Shown: positions 33,151 to 45,190, counted from the stretch's first letter. The stretch is 64,000 nt of DNA from Ctenosaura bakeri (GCA_948474755.1 CAOLHI010000399.1:186001-250000); one strand, 5' to 3'. Translations and numbers: made by a program. The notes: a model not told the origin generated them from the sequence alone.

Positions 33151-34925
33151 CCAGATATTTCAGAATTGGGGTAATATAGGGGACAGGTCAAAATAAATTT
33201 GGGGTATATCATGGATAGTATGATACTTTGTGAACCAGGAGTCAAGAACATTTTCAAACCCTTAGATGCCTTTATAGTTGGAATAGGGAAAAGGCTCTAT
33301 GTGTGTGAGAGAGAATGTGAGCTAGGAAAAGTTCCCTGTTGTTATCTATGGTGTGAGATTGGAGATAAAGGTAGGGAACCTACTGGGACACCAAGTGGCA
33401 CAGGAGTCAGAGATAACAGGGAGATTCCCCTACTATGTTCACATTTGAGAGACTATGGGTAGCGTGGGTAGGTAAGTGGAGAGAATTCCCAGAGGCTGGA
33501 GCTGTGGGGAGGCATTTGGGAAAGGAATGACATCTTTTCAATGTTTAACAGGTCACACTGGGACAGCTGATGCACTGGATTAGACCTGTGGCTAGAGTGG
33601 CTTTAGAGTAACTGTTTAGATCCTGGACGTTATCGTAGTAATCCTTACTACTGGGGATAATGTGAGTCAATATCATTATTCCCACAGTGCAGGTGGAACA
33701 TTTACACCAGATTAGGACACACAGAAGTTGAGACTGCTCTAACTTTGTGCTCAGTGTCACAGTTCCATGCAGATTTTCTCCCTCCTCAACTTTATATCAA
33801 TCTCGGCAATACCAAGCTTTGCATCCTTTGGAAAAGCTGGCTGCAAAAGTAGTAAAAGCTTTATTGGCTGCAACATATGTTAAAGACAAGGAAACAGCTG
33901 GGGGTTCAGGCAGGGTGAAAAGGGGACTGGCAAAGCAGGCTGCTATTTGCATGGAGGACAGTCAACCTCATCTGTTTGTATGGCAGCTTATCAATGTGAA
34001 ACCTTGAGTCTTTTTCACAATGTCTTAGATTAATCCCTCCCCTGCCTTTGGGCATTTTGTTCATGGCCATTTGATGACCAGCATATTCACTCACTGTTAT
34101 CACTTACACAATGGTTTCTCCTTACCCCCCCCCATTCTTTTTTCCCAAGGCTTTCCTCTCCCCTTCTTCTTACTCACCCCCATGGCTGTTGCCTTTATTT
34201 GGAGGAGGCAGCAGACACAGTACTGGTGAAAAGGGAAGAACATGGCCTCCTTGTCCAGTTTTGACTACTGCTGCTACTCCTCAAACCATTTAACAATGAT
34301 ATAAATCAGTGTGAGGAAGGGGTGGGTGAGTGGGCAAGGGAGTCCAGGCCCAACCCCCCTGGTCAGCAGAATCAAGGAATGGGGAAAGCATCTGGCCCGT
34401 CCAACCTGTGCCAAATTCAGAAAAGCAACCCAAGCATGAATTCTGACAAGAAGAATGGATTGTTGGGAGAAAGGGAGGGGGAAGGGAAGCGAGATGTCAA
34501 AGGTTATTCAACAAATGGGTTGACTGAGGGGTGGTCAGGATAGAACAACAATATGATGGTGGGAGCGAATTAAGATTTCCCCCTCCCTCCTCTTAGGCTT
34601 TTGTGATTAGTGATTAAGGGAAGAGCAGTGCAGAAGAGGTGCAGGAACTGGGCAGAAAGATAAATAGTTGAGCATTGTTGCCTGACTTGTAGAAAGAAGA
34701 AATGAAGTGGGGGACAATATGTTCTTAAGAGTATTTTCACATATGACACAGAAAATGCCTTTGTGTCTCTTGAATGGTTTCTGTGCCTATCTGAGTGGTG
34801 TTAACACAGGCTAGAAAGACAAAGGGAGAATAAAAAAAAAATCAAAGGAATGTTCTGAGTCATTTAGTTTTACACTCACACCAGTGGCAAGGGAAAAGGC
34901 ACTTCACATTAAATGATCTAAAATC
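33151..34925. other. Unclassified sequence, no gene seen
   Basis: A frame at 33747-34007 and others on both strands have no recognisable domain. The stretch near 34110-34180 is pyrimidine-rich. No named repeat. Confidence 0.4.
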
Positions 34926-34929
34926 CCAA

Positions 34930-35015
34930 AGGCTGGAAAAACTACTTTTCTGGCCATACTGACAAGGGCCCCAAACAGCTACAGTCCCAAAAGGCAACTT
35001 TTCCAAGCTCTGCTA
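34930..35015. mobile_element. Short foldback element
   Basis: CTGGAAAAACTACTTTTCTG on the left is mirrored by CAAAAGGCAACTTTTCCAAG on the right. Related halves with GGACTACAGCTCCCAGAATC are at about 38690 and 46950. Confidence 0.5.
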
Positions 35016-35640
35016 CAGTTAAATGTTAATGAAGCCTATATATATTTACTCAGAATCAGATCTGAGTTTGATGCTACTACTCACTCTCAAATTAATGCAT
35101 ATGAGAGCAACCTGAGAAGTGTTAGGTTAGTAAGTGTGCTACTGTCAGTAATCTGCATTCAGAATGGAGTAGCTTTATCAGGGCAAAGACTAAAATGTGT
35201 TCTCTGTCTTACTCTCCATACCTCTTCTTTCTTCTTTTGACACATTTTAAAAGTTCATGTCAAATCAGTCACCGCTGATTTCCGGTAATGAACTAACTCA
35301 AGCAGATAGACATCCTATTGCCTGTTGTCAAGTGCAAATACCACGTAATGTAGGTCAAGCAAATAGATATACTTGGCCTTAATTAGAGCTGGCAACAAGG
35401 AGCCACTCCATCTGCATTGTTCTCTTCCTCTTTAATTCAGCTATTGAAAGTCTCTGGGTCAATTGTGAATAGTGCTCCAGCATGATCACAAGGATACCTT
35501 GGCTGAAAACTGAGTCCTAATTATTTCATTACTCTCCCCTTCTCTCTCTCTCTCTCTCCCTCCCTCCTTCCCTCTCCTTCTTTCTCCCTTCACCCATCTC
35601 CCTCTGTTTGTCTCTTGTTTTTATCATTCCAGAGTGTTGA
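35016..35640. other. Unclassified sequence with a CT-rich tract
   Basis: A pyrimidine tract at about 35537-35633 (CTCTCTCTCT then CCCTCC units) ends in TTTTTATCATTCCAG, which looks like a splice acceptor. It precedes the open frame described with the following L2 fragment. No other feature is seen. Confidence 0.45.
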
Positions 35641-35911
35641 AACCCAATATTCCCAAAGAACACACTGTCTTCATTCTCAGCGTTTATACAGAACACTGTA
35701 GCTTAATTCATGTCTCCAAAAATTATACACGGTACGCCCTGGTTAGCATTTCATTAGATATTACACTGAAAACCTTATTTCTTCCTCATGTTATGCCACA
35801 TAGTGCTATTATTCCAAATGTGCTAGATTTAGCTAAAACAGAATTCATGACCTTTAAAGCCTTACGCAGGTTGTGTTCAGACTATTTGAAAAAACATATC
35901 TCACTCTATGG

Positions 35912-36089
35912 CAGTGACGATGCTTGGAGAGTGTGGAGGAGTGTGTGGGAGGGGATGGGGCTACGGTGCAAGGGGCGTGGCAACTGTGTGCGGGGGTGTG
36001 GCTGCAGTGCGTGGGGGTGTGGCTAGGGTGCATGGGGGCATTGCTGTCCAGGGTGAATCACCCACCGGTCCCACATCCCTGTGTGACTG
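35912..36089. mobile_element. hAT-like element with 21-bp tandem, copy 2, inside L2
   Basis: It starts CAGTGACGATGCTTGG and ends ATCCCTGTGTGACTG. CTCTATGG precedes it. CTTTAT follows it and, across the MITE, continues with GA, giving CTTTATGA, a 6-of-8 match. About four units of the 21-bp G-rich repeat are present, against about six in the copy at 20087. Confidence 0.7.
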
Positions 36090-36095
36090 CTTTAT

Positions 36096-36295
36096 GGCCA
36101 TTTCTGCACTACACGATTATAGCACTATTATTCACTTTCAACAATCTATGGAATCCTGGGTTTGCAGTTTGGGGAGGGTCATTTAGAACTCTCAGCCAGA
36201 GAGCTCTTTGGCCTCAGGAAACTACAAACCCCAGAATTCCACAGGATGTTGAAAGTGGAATAATACCTCTATAACAGTGTAGTGTGGAAATGGCC
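36096..36295. mobile_element. Foldback MITE inserted in the hAT target duplication
   Basis: It starts GGCCATTTCTGCACTACACG and ends AGTGTAGTGTGGAAATGGCC. TAT flanks both sides (36093-36095, 36296-36298). Inner arms carry TCACTTTCAACAATCTATGG and its mirror. The left flank is only six bases past the end of the hAT. Confidence 0.85.
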
Positions 36296-36774
36296 TATGA
36301 GTCTGCCTGTGCTCTAAAATCTGCAGGGGAAAACTTTCTTTCAGTCAACACCATCACAGGAACACCTGGTGGGGACACAAGACAGAGTGTTCTTGGTGGC
36401 TGCTCCCAAATTGTGGAAATCTATCATCTGGGAGGTCTGGTTGTCCCCTTTCTTGCTATCTTTCTGCCAGCAGGTAAAGGCCTTATTATGTAAGGATACA
36501 TTCAGCTTTTAATATGTTGCAGCAGATGAAACGTCTAATGGAAATATGTGGTGTTTTTAATTTTATGATGTCTTGAATTGTCTTTTTAATGCTCTTTTAA
36601 ACTTGTGTTTTTAAGTGTTTTTTTAAAGTTGAAGTTGATTGTGTTATAAATTTTGTACTAAGAGCTTTTAAAAACTGCATTGTATTTTTAAAGTATTGTA
36701 CGTTGCCTTGGATGCCATACTGGGAATAAAGTGGGATATAAACTAGATAATTAAATATTTTCCACAGTTAGAAA

Positions 36775-39340
36775 TATTTTCTCAGTCTGGCTATGATGCC
36801 CCTTCTTATAGATTTAAAGTTATAAGTTTAAGGCCACTAATTTATCTCCCTCAAATCCCAAAATACCCATTTCCTTTGAATTCAGATCTCCTGGACATTG
36901 CCTACCTACATGTACTTCGTAGTCACAAGTCTCTGTTACTGATTTTCTGCTGAACATCTTTGTTCTAGAGCCCTAACCTCACTGTAATGACAATTTCCTT
37001 GGATTTTTCTATCCTTAGTCCACAGAACCAGTATGCTTTCACTTGCCTCAGTCCTGTTATGCTTCTATATAAATAAATCTTTGCTTATATCATCGTTGCA
37101 TGCAAGAATGAATCAGTTTCCCCCCAACAAGAATTATGATTTTTTTTTCCATGTTGAAACTTCTTGTTGAAAATTTTGTTTGCATGATACTTAAAAATTT
37201 GCATGGAAAAATTGTGTTTTGTGCAAAGTACACTTGTTCTGTATGCAGATATGTTGAGTTTTATGCAAAACAAGTTTTTTGCACTGTTGGTAGAAGATTC
37301 TGGTCTCTGAAGTGAGATGTCCAGATGTAAATTAGATGTAGTCTGTGCAGCTCACTAACAGAATGACAGCTACCCTTTCTCACTGAAGATGAGAAAAAAA
37401 AAATGCAAGTATTCTTTATATCACTAGATGCTTCATTGCTAAGTAATTTTTTGCTTTCAGTCACCATCTTTCGGCCACACTTCATAGATTGTGCATTAAA
37501 ATTGTAAGCTAGATAAGAACAGCTCATTTCCCACAGGTCTTGTGAAATAGGATCCTCTCTATTACTTAAAGTGCTAGTGAACAACATATACTTTGGGGGC
37601 AAGGTGTTCACTGAAGATGTGGCCTCTATACAAATAATATTGCAAGCTACACAGCCTCCATTGGGTTTGGCATGTTCAGGGTGTTCCTGGAGGAAAAAGA
37701 TAGTGTCTCTTCCAAGTGTTTCAAATGGAAGTGTGTCTCTGCACTATATAGCTACGGCTGTTTAACACCACTGTGATGGTTTCATCCTGTGGAATCCTAT
37801 ATTGTAGGTATACTTAGACTTCCCTGCTACAGAGTACAGATATTTCTTATTCACACACTGGCAAGGATAGAGAACAAAATACAGTTTTGCTTGTCAAAAT
37901 ATATAGAACAAAATGAATAGCAGATGAAAACTCTTGGTTTGGAAGCTGAATGACTGTTGCTGTGAAACCAGCATAGCCTGTGTGTTTGCTTCTGCATCCT
38001 TGTCACATTTCCTTTGTGTGTAGGTTTGTAAATAACCCCATCCTGGCAAATATGTTTAAGTCTTCTGTGCTCCCTTGTTTAAAGGAAATCTGCCTTGTGC
38101 AGGCTGCCCTGGATTTCCCACTGCTTGGGGAATGAAGAGCATAAAACAATATGCTCCCTTTGGAAAGGCTATCAAGTTCGAAATTCTTCTAAAGAGTCAA
38201 TGTGCCTTTCTCTTAGATTATCCAGAACTGTTCCTGTTTTCCTATTGTTTCCTATGGCAAAATTAGATTTCTTTTGTCATCCAAATAGATGCAATGGGGG
38301 GGGCAGAGGCGGGGTTAGACACTTCCTGTCCCACTGCTGCTGTTTTTGTTGCCTCAAAGGCAATCTCAGGATATGCCTTTTCTAATTTCCCCAACAATTC
38401 TTTCATTCTGATGTCCTTGAATGATTAACTACAGATCCAGCCCTTTTTGTCAGACACTCCAGCAATTACCATGAATAATTGGATTCAGATTCCAAGTGCT
38501 TTTGCTCCTCTCCACAAAAGGTATGGTAAAGTTAATATTCCAGTGCAACTTAAACATGGTAGTAGAGAGAGATAGTAGACATGATGACAGTGTGAGTAAG
38601 AGAGGAGCTCCAGCTTTTGAAATACGTGAGAAATAACATGACAGATGATGTAACTAGAGATCAGACCCAAAGCATGGGGAAGTTAATTTTTGGACTACAG
38701 CTCCCAGAATCCACCAGCTAGGATGGCCACAATTGTACAGGAGAATAAGTACAAGTATTCATACAATGTTTTCAAATTACAGGGTGAGGCTGGCGTGGGA
38801 CATAATGGACTTACCATTGAATAAATGTGAGACTGATACTGATTTATCTATCAATCTACATTCATCCATCCCGAAACAGACAACTTTTCTAGAGTCCCAA
38901 AGGCTCTCTGGAATTAGTAAGCTGAAATGAGAGGTAGAATGGTATGGCATGGACAGCATTTTAAACCCAAACCTTGGGATGACTTTGGATATTTAGAAAG
39001 CATGATAGATGGTAGCTCTAATTGTCAGTGGGTTGTTAAATCTACTCTAGATTTTAGTCTGAATTTTAAATAGGTTATCCAAGGGTGCTGAACCCTAGTC
39101 TCTAAATAGATTGGATGGCTCCTTTAAAGTTATGACTAAACACATAGAATATTGACTGCCCCAGTGACATCAGAGCTACCAGCCACCACTAATTGTAGAC
39201 AAGACAGAACACCGAGCAGCTCCTAAACCCACTGGCCTTTAGCTGGAATAGAAGACACCAACTATTTACTAATCACTACAGCATTGTGTCACCCAAGCTC
39301 ATTTTGGTAAGGCAACCCCCAAGAATACCATGACTGATTA
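36775..39340. other. Unclassified sequence, no gene seen
   Basis: No exon I can support. A degenerate half of a MITE may lie at 37760-37830 (GGTTTCATCCTGTGGAATCC). A half of a foldback element lies at 38690-38735 (GGACTACAGCTCCCAGAATC). The frame at 37261-37611 (-) has no recognisable domain. Confidence 0.4.
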
Positions 39341-39384
39341 TATCAGGAAAGCCATTGCAGTTAAATTCCATTTGCCTACTTCTC

Positions 39385-39546
39385 TGCATAGACCAGGGTT
39401 CAGTTCCACAGTTGCCTGTGGAAACTCACTGGGTGACCTTGGGCATGTCACACACTTGCAGCCCCAGAAAAACCCAGATAGGTTTGCCTTAGGATCTCCA
39501 TAAGTCAGAGATCTCCATAAGTCACACCACCACCACCACCACCACA
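39385..39546 (+). mobile_element. Sauria-type SINE, 5' truncated
   Basis: Starts within the tRNA-like head (ACCAGGGTTCAGTTCC, a degenerate B box) and continues through the 'actgggtgaccttgggcatg' segment. The tail has TTTGCCTTAGGATCTCCATA. A 19-base piece (ATCTCCATAAGTCA with flank) is duplicated at 39494-39524. The tail is CAC triplets instead of ACA units. Confidence 0.8.
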
Positions 39547-39594
39547 GCATAAATCACCCAAAGTAAACAAGGCTGTTTCTGTTCCGTGATCTGA

Positions 39595-39840
39595 TGACTA
39601 CTTCTTCTTCTTTTTCTTCTTCTTCTCCTCCTCCTCCTTTTTAAAAAAAGTATATACCTCCAGGGTTTTAACCATCTTAGCTTTTTCTCTTGTTTTACCC
39701 AGATTTATTTAATAGGTTTTTACCCTATTAAAATCATTATGTTTTTATCTGAAATTATTTTAAACTGTTTATCCTGTTTTAATTGTATGCTACCCTGAGA
39801 AATCACAATACAGGGTGAGAGACACATATTTTAATACATA
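39595..39840 (+). mobile_element. L2-like LINE 3' region
   Basis: After a CTT/CTC triplet tract at about 39599-39640, the sequence has AT-rich 3' text ending in GCTACCCTGAGAAATCACAA and CAGGGTGAGAGAC. This resembles the L2 end motif that precedes AAAT repeats at 46.5 and 54.2 kb. It leads directly into the compound microsatellite. Confidence 0.6.
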
Positions 39841-39845
39841 GATAA

Positions 39846-39909
<64 letters not shown>

Positions 39910-39911
39910 CA

Positions 39912-39977
<66 letters not shown>

Positions 39978-39978
39978 G
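39846..39978. repeat. Compound microsatellite (AAAT)n-(AAGT)n-(AGCC)n
   Basis: Three consecutive arrays share a 4-base period: about eight AAAT units, about nine AAGT units and about seventeen AGCC units, joined by a single AAGC step. The phase is kept across the joins. The same AAAT, AAGT, AAGC order occurs at 46520-46565. Confidence 0.97.
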
Positions 39979-40085
39979 CTGAAAAGGATCTGAACAATCT
40001 AAAACTTTCTAGAGCTGAGAAGTTATCATTTTTTCCAGATGGAAATGGAACATAAGATACTGCTCAATAACTGTCCAGGCACATA

Positions 40086-40265
40086 GGCCATTTCTGCACT
40101 ACACTCTTATAGCACGATTATTCCACTTTCAACATCCTATGGAATCCTGGGGTTTGCAGTTTTGGGAGAGGCCGAGTGACCCCTCCCAAAACTGCAAACC
40201 CCAGGATTCCATAGGATGTTGAAAGTGGAATAATCGTGCTATAAGAGTGTAGTGCAGAAATGGCC
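40086..40265. mobile_element. Foldback MITE, nearly perfect palindrome
   Basis: It starts GGCCATTTCTGCACTACACT and ends AGTGTAGTGCAGAAATGGCC. The arms pair almost throughout, with a GGGAGAGGCCGAGTGACCCC centre. ATA precedes and ACA follows, one mismatch. High arm identity suggests a recent copy. Confidence 0.85.
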
Positions 40266-41340
40266 ACAGTGTCCATGCTTGACTAAAAGCAACAACAAGG
40301 GCACCAGTACTGTATGCCTAAAAGCAGCAGAAACAAAATCTGTCTCAAGGAAGTATTCACTATTTTCAGGGTCCACATATTCAGTCTTGGGAAGCAGACA
40401 GGCCTAAAGAACAGATGGTAGGTCTCAAGTCTCCAAGCATCTTGCCCACATCAGTGAGATTCAGCAGCTGACAGGTATCTAAATCTGCAAGACAGGTTGA
40501 GGTCTGTCCTGGCTGCATCCTTCTCCAACTGTGCCAAAATGACAGCATGCAAGTGGGTTGCGGGTTGCATATGCAAGCATTTTTCTCTGTGAAATCCAAA
40601 GTAAACTGACCTTTAGACTCTTTGAGGACCAACTTCTTTTGTCGGTGGAGCAGTTGGGGGGGGAGTGTGATAGAAATGTGAATAGTTAATACAGCTGGGA
40701 TAACACTTCATAGCATTAGAGTGACCACATACACATCACCTAAGAAGAAAGTGTATGTTTGTATGAAATTTGCACAAGCTAGCTCATGAGTGTCACGGTA
40801 GCTTTAGGATTAATAATTATAATTTAAATAGCAACAAATAATTAATAGTAGACTCTTAAGCAATAGAACAGTAGGGGACACTGCATCTAGGCCTGCTTTG
40901 ATGGGCATCTTTCAAATTTCTGCTCTCCTTTCTTAATTTTTTAAAAAGAATCTCTACAACAAATTGAATTGGACAGCTCTTCAAACAGAGGACTATCCTC
41001 TGTAAAACAGGGAACCTGACCGTTTCATAGAACATTTTTGCTCTGAGGATTGAACATGGTCATGCTTTTAAATCTCACTGTAAGATATGACTAAAAGACA
41101 TGACTTTAGATCAGAATGCACATCACAATTTATAACTTCTTCAAAGTCTTTGATCTTCAGTCCAGCTGGAAATACTGTATTTCATTTCACTTACTGCTCT
41201 TTGTCCCTGCATCTACTTCATACTGTTGATCTCCTTTCTAAATACAGTCTGTAAACTCTTTGGAGCTGGCACCTATCTTTTGCTTACATTATTTAGTGAA
41301 GTGCTATGCATCCTAGTGGCATCCTCTCTAGAAAATGTAA
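40266..41340. other. Unclassified sequence, no gene seen
   Basis: No supported gene or named repeat. Confidence 0.4.
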
Positions 41341-41361
41341 ATGTTTGAATGCACAGCTTAG

Positions 41362-41452
41362 AAATGTTAATTTTGGGGTGGGGGGGTATGTGTAACTCCC
41401 AGAATATCCAGTACTGTGGGAGTTGTACTCCCAAAACTAATATTTCCAAGCC
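41362..41452. mobile_element. Short foldback element
   Basis: AATGTTAATTTTGGGG and GTGTAACTCCCAGA on the left are mirrored by TGGGAGTTGTACTCCCAAAA and CTAATATTTCC on the right. It resembles the element at 34930. Confidence 0.5.
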
Positions 41453-42050
41453 ATGACTCTAAGGTGGACTAATTATTCAGACCCACAAAACCAGGCTATG
41501 CCATAATTCTAGCTCTAAATACCTTAGGATCTTGATACTTGAAGGAATGCCTCTCCATGTATATGTCTGTCCAAGAACTCAAATTTAGAGGGACTTTCTT
41601 CAAGAGAATATACTGTGGGAGAACATGGCAGAATGTCTTGTCTGCTGTGAGACCCTCATTATAGAACACTCTCCCCTTGAAGGCCGAATTGGAGACAGCA
41701 TTGCTATTATTCTTACACCACGTGAAAACATAGTTGTTCACTAAAGCCCATTTGGTTTTACAGAAACTCTCATATGGATAAAGGCAGATATCCTGTTGGC
41801 CAGTTATGAATGCATAACCTAGAGTTATGTACTAGTGACCATTTTGTAGTCACAATTTCTATGTAGCCTCTGGTTTAGGGGATACAGAAGGGCCATGAAA
41901 GTCCTCCGGTTCCTACCTACTGGGCAGCAGTAGCTCGATATGTGAAGGTCTGTTCCCCTGTGATCAGGAAGCAGCTGCTGCCTAGTAAATGGGGATGGAG
42001 GAGGGATCAGAATAGGAGTCCCTGTATAGCAACCTAATAATGGTTGCTTA
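41453..42050. other. Unclassified sequence with a repeat shared with 63.3 kb
   Basis: At 41915-41990, TACTGGGCAGCAGTAGCT, GGTCTGTTCCCCTGT and AGCAGCTGCTGCCTAGTA form an imperfect inverted pair. A related stretch in the opposite orientation is at about 63340-63405. No gene is seen. Confidence 0.45.
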
Positions 42051-42255
42051 TAGAATCATAGAGTTGGAAGAGACCACAGAGGCCATCCAGTTCAACTCTC
42101 TGCCATGCAGGAACACACACCAAAGCATTTCCAACAGATGACCATCCAGCCTCTGCTTAAAAACCTCAAAATAAGGAGACTCCACCACATTCTGAGGGTA
42201 TTCCACTGCCGAATAGCTCTGACAGTCACAAAGTTCTTCCTGAGTTTCAGGTGGA

Positions 42256-42365
42256 ATTTATTTTTTATTTATTTATTTATTATTCATTTGTATCCCGCCT
42301 CTCCATATGGATCGAGGCGGCGAACAACTTACAAATAGCATGTATTTCGAAACATTTCTATACAT
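42256..42365 (-). mobile_element. Short L2-type 3' end inserted in CR1
   Basis: The insertion breaks the CR1 3' region between GGTGGAAT (about 42256) and CTCCTTTTCTGCAGC (about 42367). It starts with TTTATTTATTTATTTATTAT. It then has GTATCCCGCCTCTCC and GGCGGCGAACAACTTACAAA, the reversed 3' tail of an L2-type element. It is 5' truncated to about 105 bp. Confidence 0.7.
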
Positions 42366-42893
42366 CTCCTTTTCTGCAGCTTGAATCCATTGCTCCTTAT
42401 CCTAGTCTCTGGAGTAGCAGGAAATAAGCCCTCTCCCTCCTTGACGTGACATCCCTTCAAATATTTAAACATGGCCATCATGTCCCTTCTTAACCTTCTC
42501 TTCTGCAGACTAAACCTACCCAGCTCCCTAAGCTGCTCCTCACAGGGCATGGCTTCCAGACCCTTCACCAATATGGCTGCCCTCCTCTGGACACGGTCTA
42601 TTTTGTCGATATCCTTCTTGAATTGAGGTGCCTGGAACTGGACACAGTATTCCAAATGAGGCCTAACCAATACAGAATAGAATAGAATCGATCTAGATAC
42701 CATACTCCTATTGATGCAACCAAGAATTGCATTGGCTTTCTTGGCTGCTGTATCTTACTGCTGACTCGTGTTCAGCTTGTGATCCACCAAGACTCCTAGA
42801 TCCCTTTCACATGTACTGTTATCCAGCCACGTGTCCCCCTTCCCATATTTGTGTATACCATTTTTTCTGCCTTTTTTATTAAAAATTTAAAAA

Positions 42894-42895
<2 letters not shown>

Positions 42896-42938
<43 letters not shown>

Positions 42939-42940
42939 TT
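42896..42940. repeat. (AAT)n microsatellite at the L2 3' end
   Basis: About fifteen AAT triplets lie exactly at the 3' tail of the reversed L2, the usual place for tail-seeded arrays. Confidence 0.95.
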
Positions 42941-43629
42941 TTCTCCCACTTTTCTCCCTGAGGGGACTCAAAGCAGCTTACAACTATTAAAAGAAACATA
43001 ACTAAAAACTTATCATATGCAAAAGTTAAACAAAGATTAGACTACAATAATAATTAAAACATGTTAAAATACATATAAAAAACAGCATTAAAATATCAAT
43101 TAAATAACAATTGAAATGACCAGCAACAATAGAAATTACATATAAAATACCCCCTGGAAGAGGAATATTTTTAGCTGTTTCCTGAAGGTAGTCAGGGAGG
43201 GTGCCAGTTTAACCTCTTTAGGCAGGGAGTTCCAGAGCCTGGGAGCAGCCACTGAGAAGGCCCTCTCCCATGTTCCCACCAAATGCACCTGTGAGAGTGG
43301 TGGAACTGAGAGAAGGGCCTCTTCTGCAGATCTCAATGCCCGGGCCAGTTTGTAGGGGAGGATATGGTCCTTCAAATAATCTGAACCTGAGCTGTGTAGG
43401 GCTTTAAAGGTCATCACCAGCACTTTGAATTGTGCCTGGATACAGATTGGCAGCCAATTGAGCTGTTGCAGCAGGGGTGTTGTATGCTCCCTGTAACCAG
43501 CTCCAGTTAACAACCTGGTTGCAGCTCTTTGAACCAGCTGGAGTTGCCAAGCACTCTTCAAAGGCAGCCCCACATAAAGCATGTTACAGTAATCTAACCA
43601 GGATGTAACCAAGGCATCTGTCACCATGG

Positions 43630-44536
43630 TGTTACCTCACTGGAAAACCCTGTCCCGGGGTCTACAATTTTGATATTAAAATATGATTCAATGTGCTTGA
43701 AAGGTCACCTTGATGAGCACATAGGCAGCCATGGTTGAATGATCAAAAACCAGGTCAGGCTAGTACACTGCCCCATCACATAGTCCCAGGAGACCTCAAG
43801 CTGTGGAAACTCAGAGTACACAATGGGTCCTCAGCCCCTGAGAAGCTGATATGAGGGGATTAGCGTGTTTGCCCCAAGTTGAACATTGATAATTGTAAGA
43901 TCATATCAGGCAAGGACTATTTACATGAAGTCACACCATGGCCCAATGCAACCAAAGATCCTGAGACTTTGGCAACACCTTGTAATCTCATCATGCAAAG
44001 GAAGTTGCCATTGTGGAGCTTCTTTCTCATTGCGACACTCATTGTTTTCCCCGGGAAAGGATTAGCCCTACAGGTACTCTTTCCCCTAGAAATAGTCCCT
44101 GTTTTTGAGCGGTTCTTTGGATCACTCCTGGTCATCCCAGCAGACCGTTTCTCCACCTGTTGAGCAAACCCCTCAGCCCTCTTCATGCTGAGCTCCACTT
44201 CTTTGCTGTTTTTCCCGGACCAATGACTTCAGGAAAAGGTGCAGTATGACCCAAGCTACAATCCCTTCAATATTTCTCATATCCAGTTTCCTTTCTTTTG
44301 CTTCTTAGTAGGTCTTGAGTGAGCATGTGAGTAATTGCTTTAATTCAATAAAATAATTTATTAGACATTTTCGTTTGGTTTTTGGCTTGGCCTGAGCCCA
44401 TAAAAAGTGGGTAAAAAGACCCTGCTATATTACCCTGCCTCTTGCATTACTATTGCTTGTGCTCTGGCCAGTTTCCTTTCCCTACCATGTGGAGCACATT
44501 AAGACATCCCCCAAGGGACCCCAGAAATTAGGGTAA
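43630..44536 (+). mobile_element. Solo LTR (family 2, copy D) inserted in L2
   Basis: It starts TGTTACCTCACTGG. It ends with a degenerate GGGTAAGA near 44538. The opening ACCCTGTCCCGGGGTCTACA is nearly identical to copy B. AATAAA is at 44347-44352. It splits the L2 frame between ALVTSWLDYC and the preceding LEMPDLAF text. I could not read a clean target duplication. No internal retroviral region is seen. Confidence 0.85.
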
Positions 44537-44623
44537 GAAAGGCCAGGTCTGGCATCTCAAGGAATGCAATGGGCACACCTGGTGCACAAGCCTTAATTGT
44601 GCAAATGCATTCTTGACTACTGC

Positions 44624-45190
44624 TGACAAGGTCAGAGACCTGGGCGGCGAGCCAGGCCAGAGAAGGGAGTGTGAGAGCCAGCAAAGTCCAGCCGGGAGGA
44701 GACTAGCAAGCACTTCACACAAGGAAGTTCATTTACCAGACCGTGAAGCGAAAGCTATAGTCAGTGTTCCAAAAGCCAAGGGTCAAGAGATCAATTCAAG
44801 ATAGCAGGTGCTGGGAGCAAGGACCAGGCAAGAGGAGAACTTGAAAGAAGTTTGCCACAAGCAAAGGAAAGCTTCCAGGCAGGCAGTTATATAGCCCAAG
44901 ACACAGGTGTGGCTAGTCACTGCTTCTTGAACTTAACCAAGGAAGCCTCCCTTTGCTCAACTCTCTTGAGTCTCCACCTTGTTTGTGGGCTGATTGGCAT
45001 AGGCTCCAAACCATCTTCAGAATGGGATCCCTGTTGCCCTAAAGGAGCAGGCAGAGGAACGTCCAAGCCTGCTTGGTCCATGGCAGCAGGGGGAGCTCTT
45101 GAGCTGCAGGACTCATCTCCAGCCAGAGCCCCAGGGACCAACAGCTGCTGTTTGTCATCAGCAGCTCTGACAGGGGCTTTAGTTATCACA
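44624..45190 (-). mobile_element. Solo LTR of a third family (copy F) inserted in L2
   Basis: On the reverse strand it starts TGTGATAACTAAAGCC and ends GACCTTGTCA, a TG...CA element of 567 bp. A TATA box is read in reverse at about 44887-44893. ACTGC flanks it on both sides (44619-44623 and 45191-45195), a 5-bp duplication. It is unrelated in sequence to families 1 and 2. The duplication and TG...CA ends fit Gypsy-like or retroviral LTRs. Open frames inside it are fortuitous. Confidence 0.85.

Larger units (their letters stand above)
35825..36770 (+). mobile_element. L2 LINE 3' end, interrupted by a hAT and a MITE
   Basis: The translation MTFKALRRLCSDYLKKHISL (about 35848-35907) continues after the insertions as ESACALKSAGEN near 36300. 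Then comes a block ending in LWKS-type text at about 36405-36440. This is the order of the L2 reverse-transcriptase carboxyl end. The 3' region runs to about 36770 with GGATGCCATACTGGGAATAA. A hAT (35912-36089) and a MITE (36096-36295) split it. Frameshifts and stops show that it is dead. The left boundary is uncertain. Confidence 0.75.

Noticed and set aside
39846..39978. CRISPR-like array or coding repeat (tryptophan/leucine pattern on the reverse strand)
   Set aside because: It is a 4-bp compound microsatellite with no spacers. The host is a vertebrate.
42329..42703. 124-codon frame with LVRPHLEYC as a possible gene
   Set aside because: It is the carboxyl end of CR1 reverse transcriptase, broken and truncated.
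43136..43627. 163-codon frame as a possible gene
   Set aside because: It is the end of L2 ORF2 and is cut by an LTR at its amino end.
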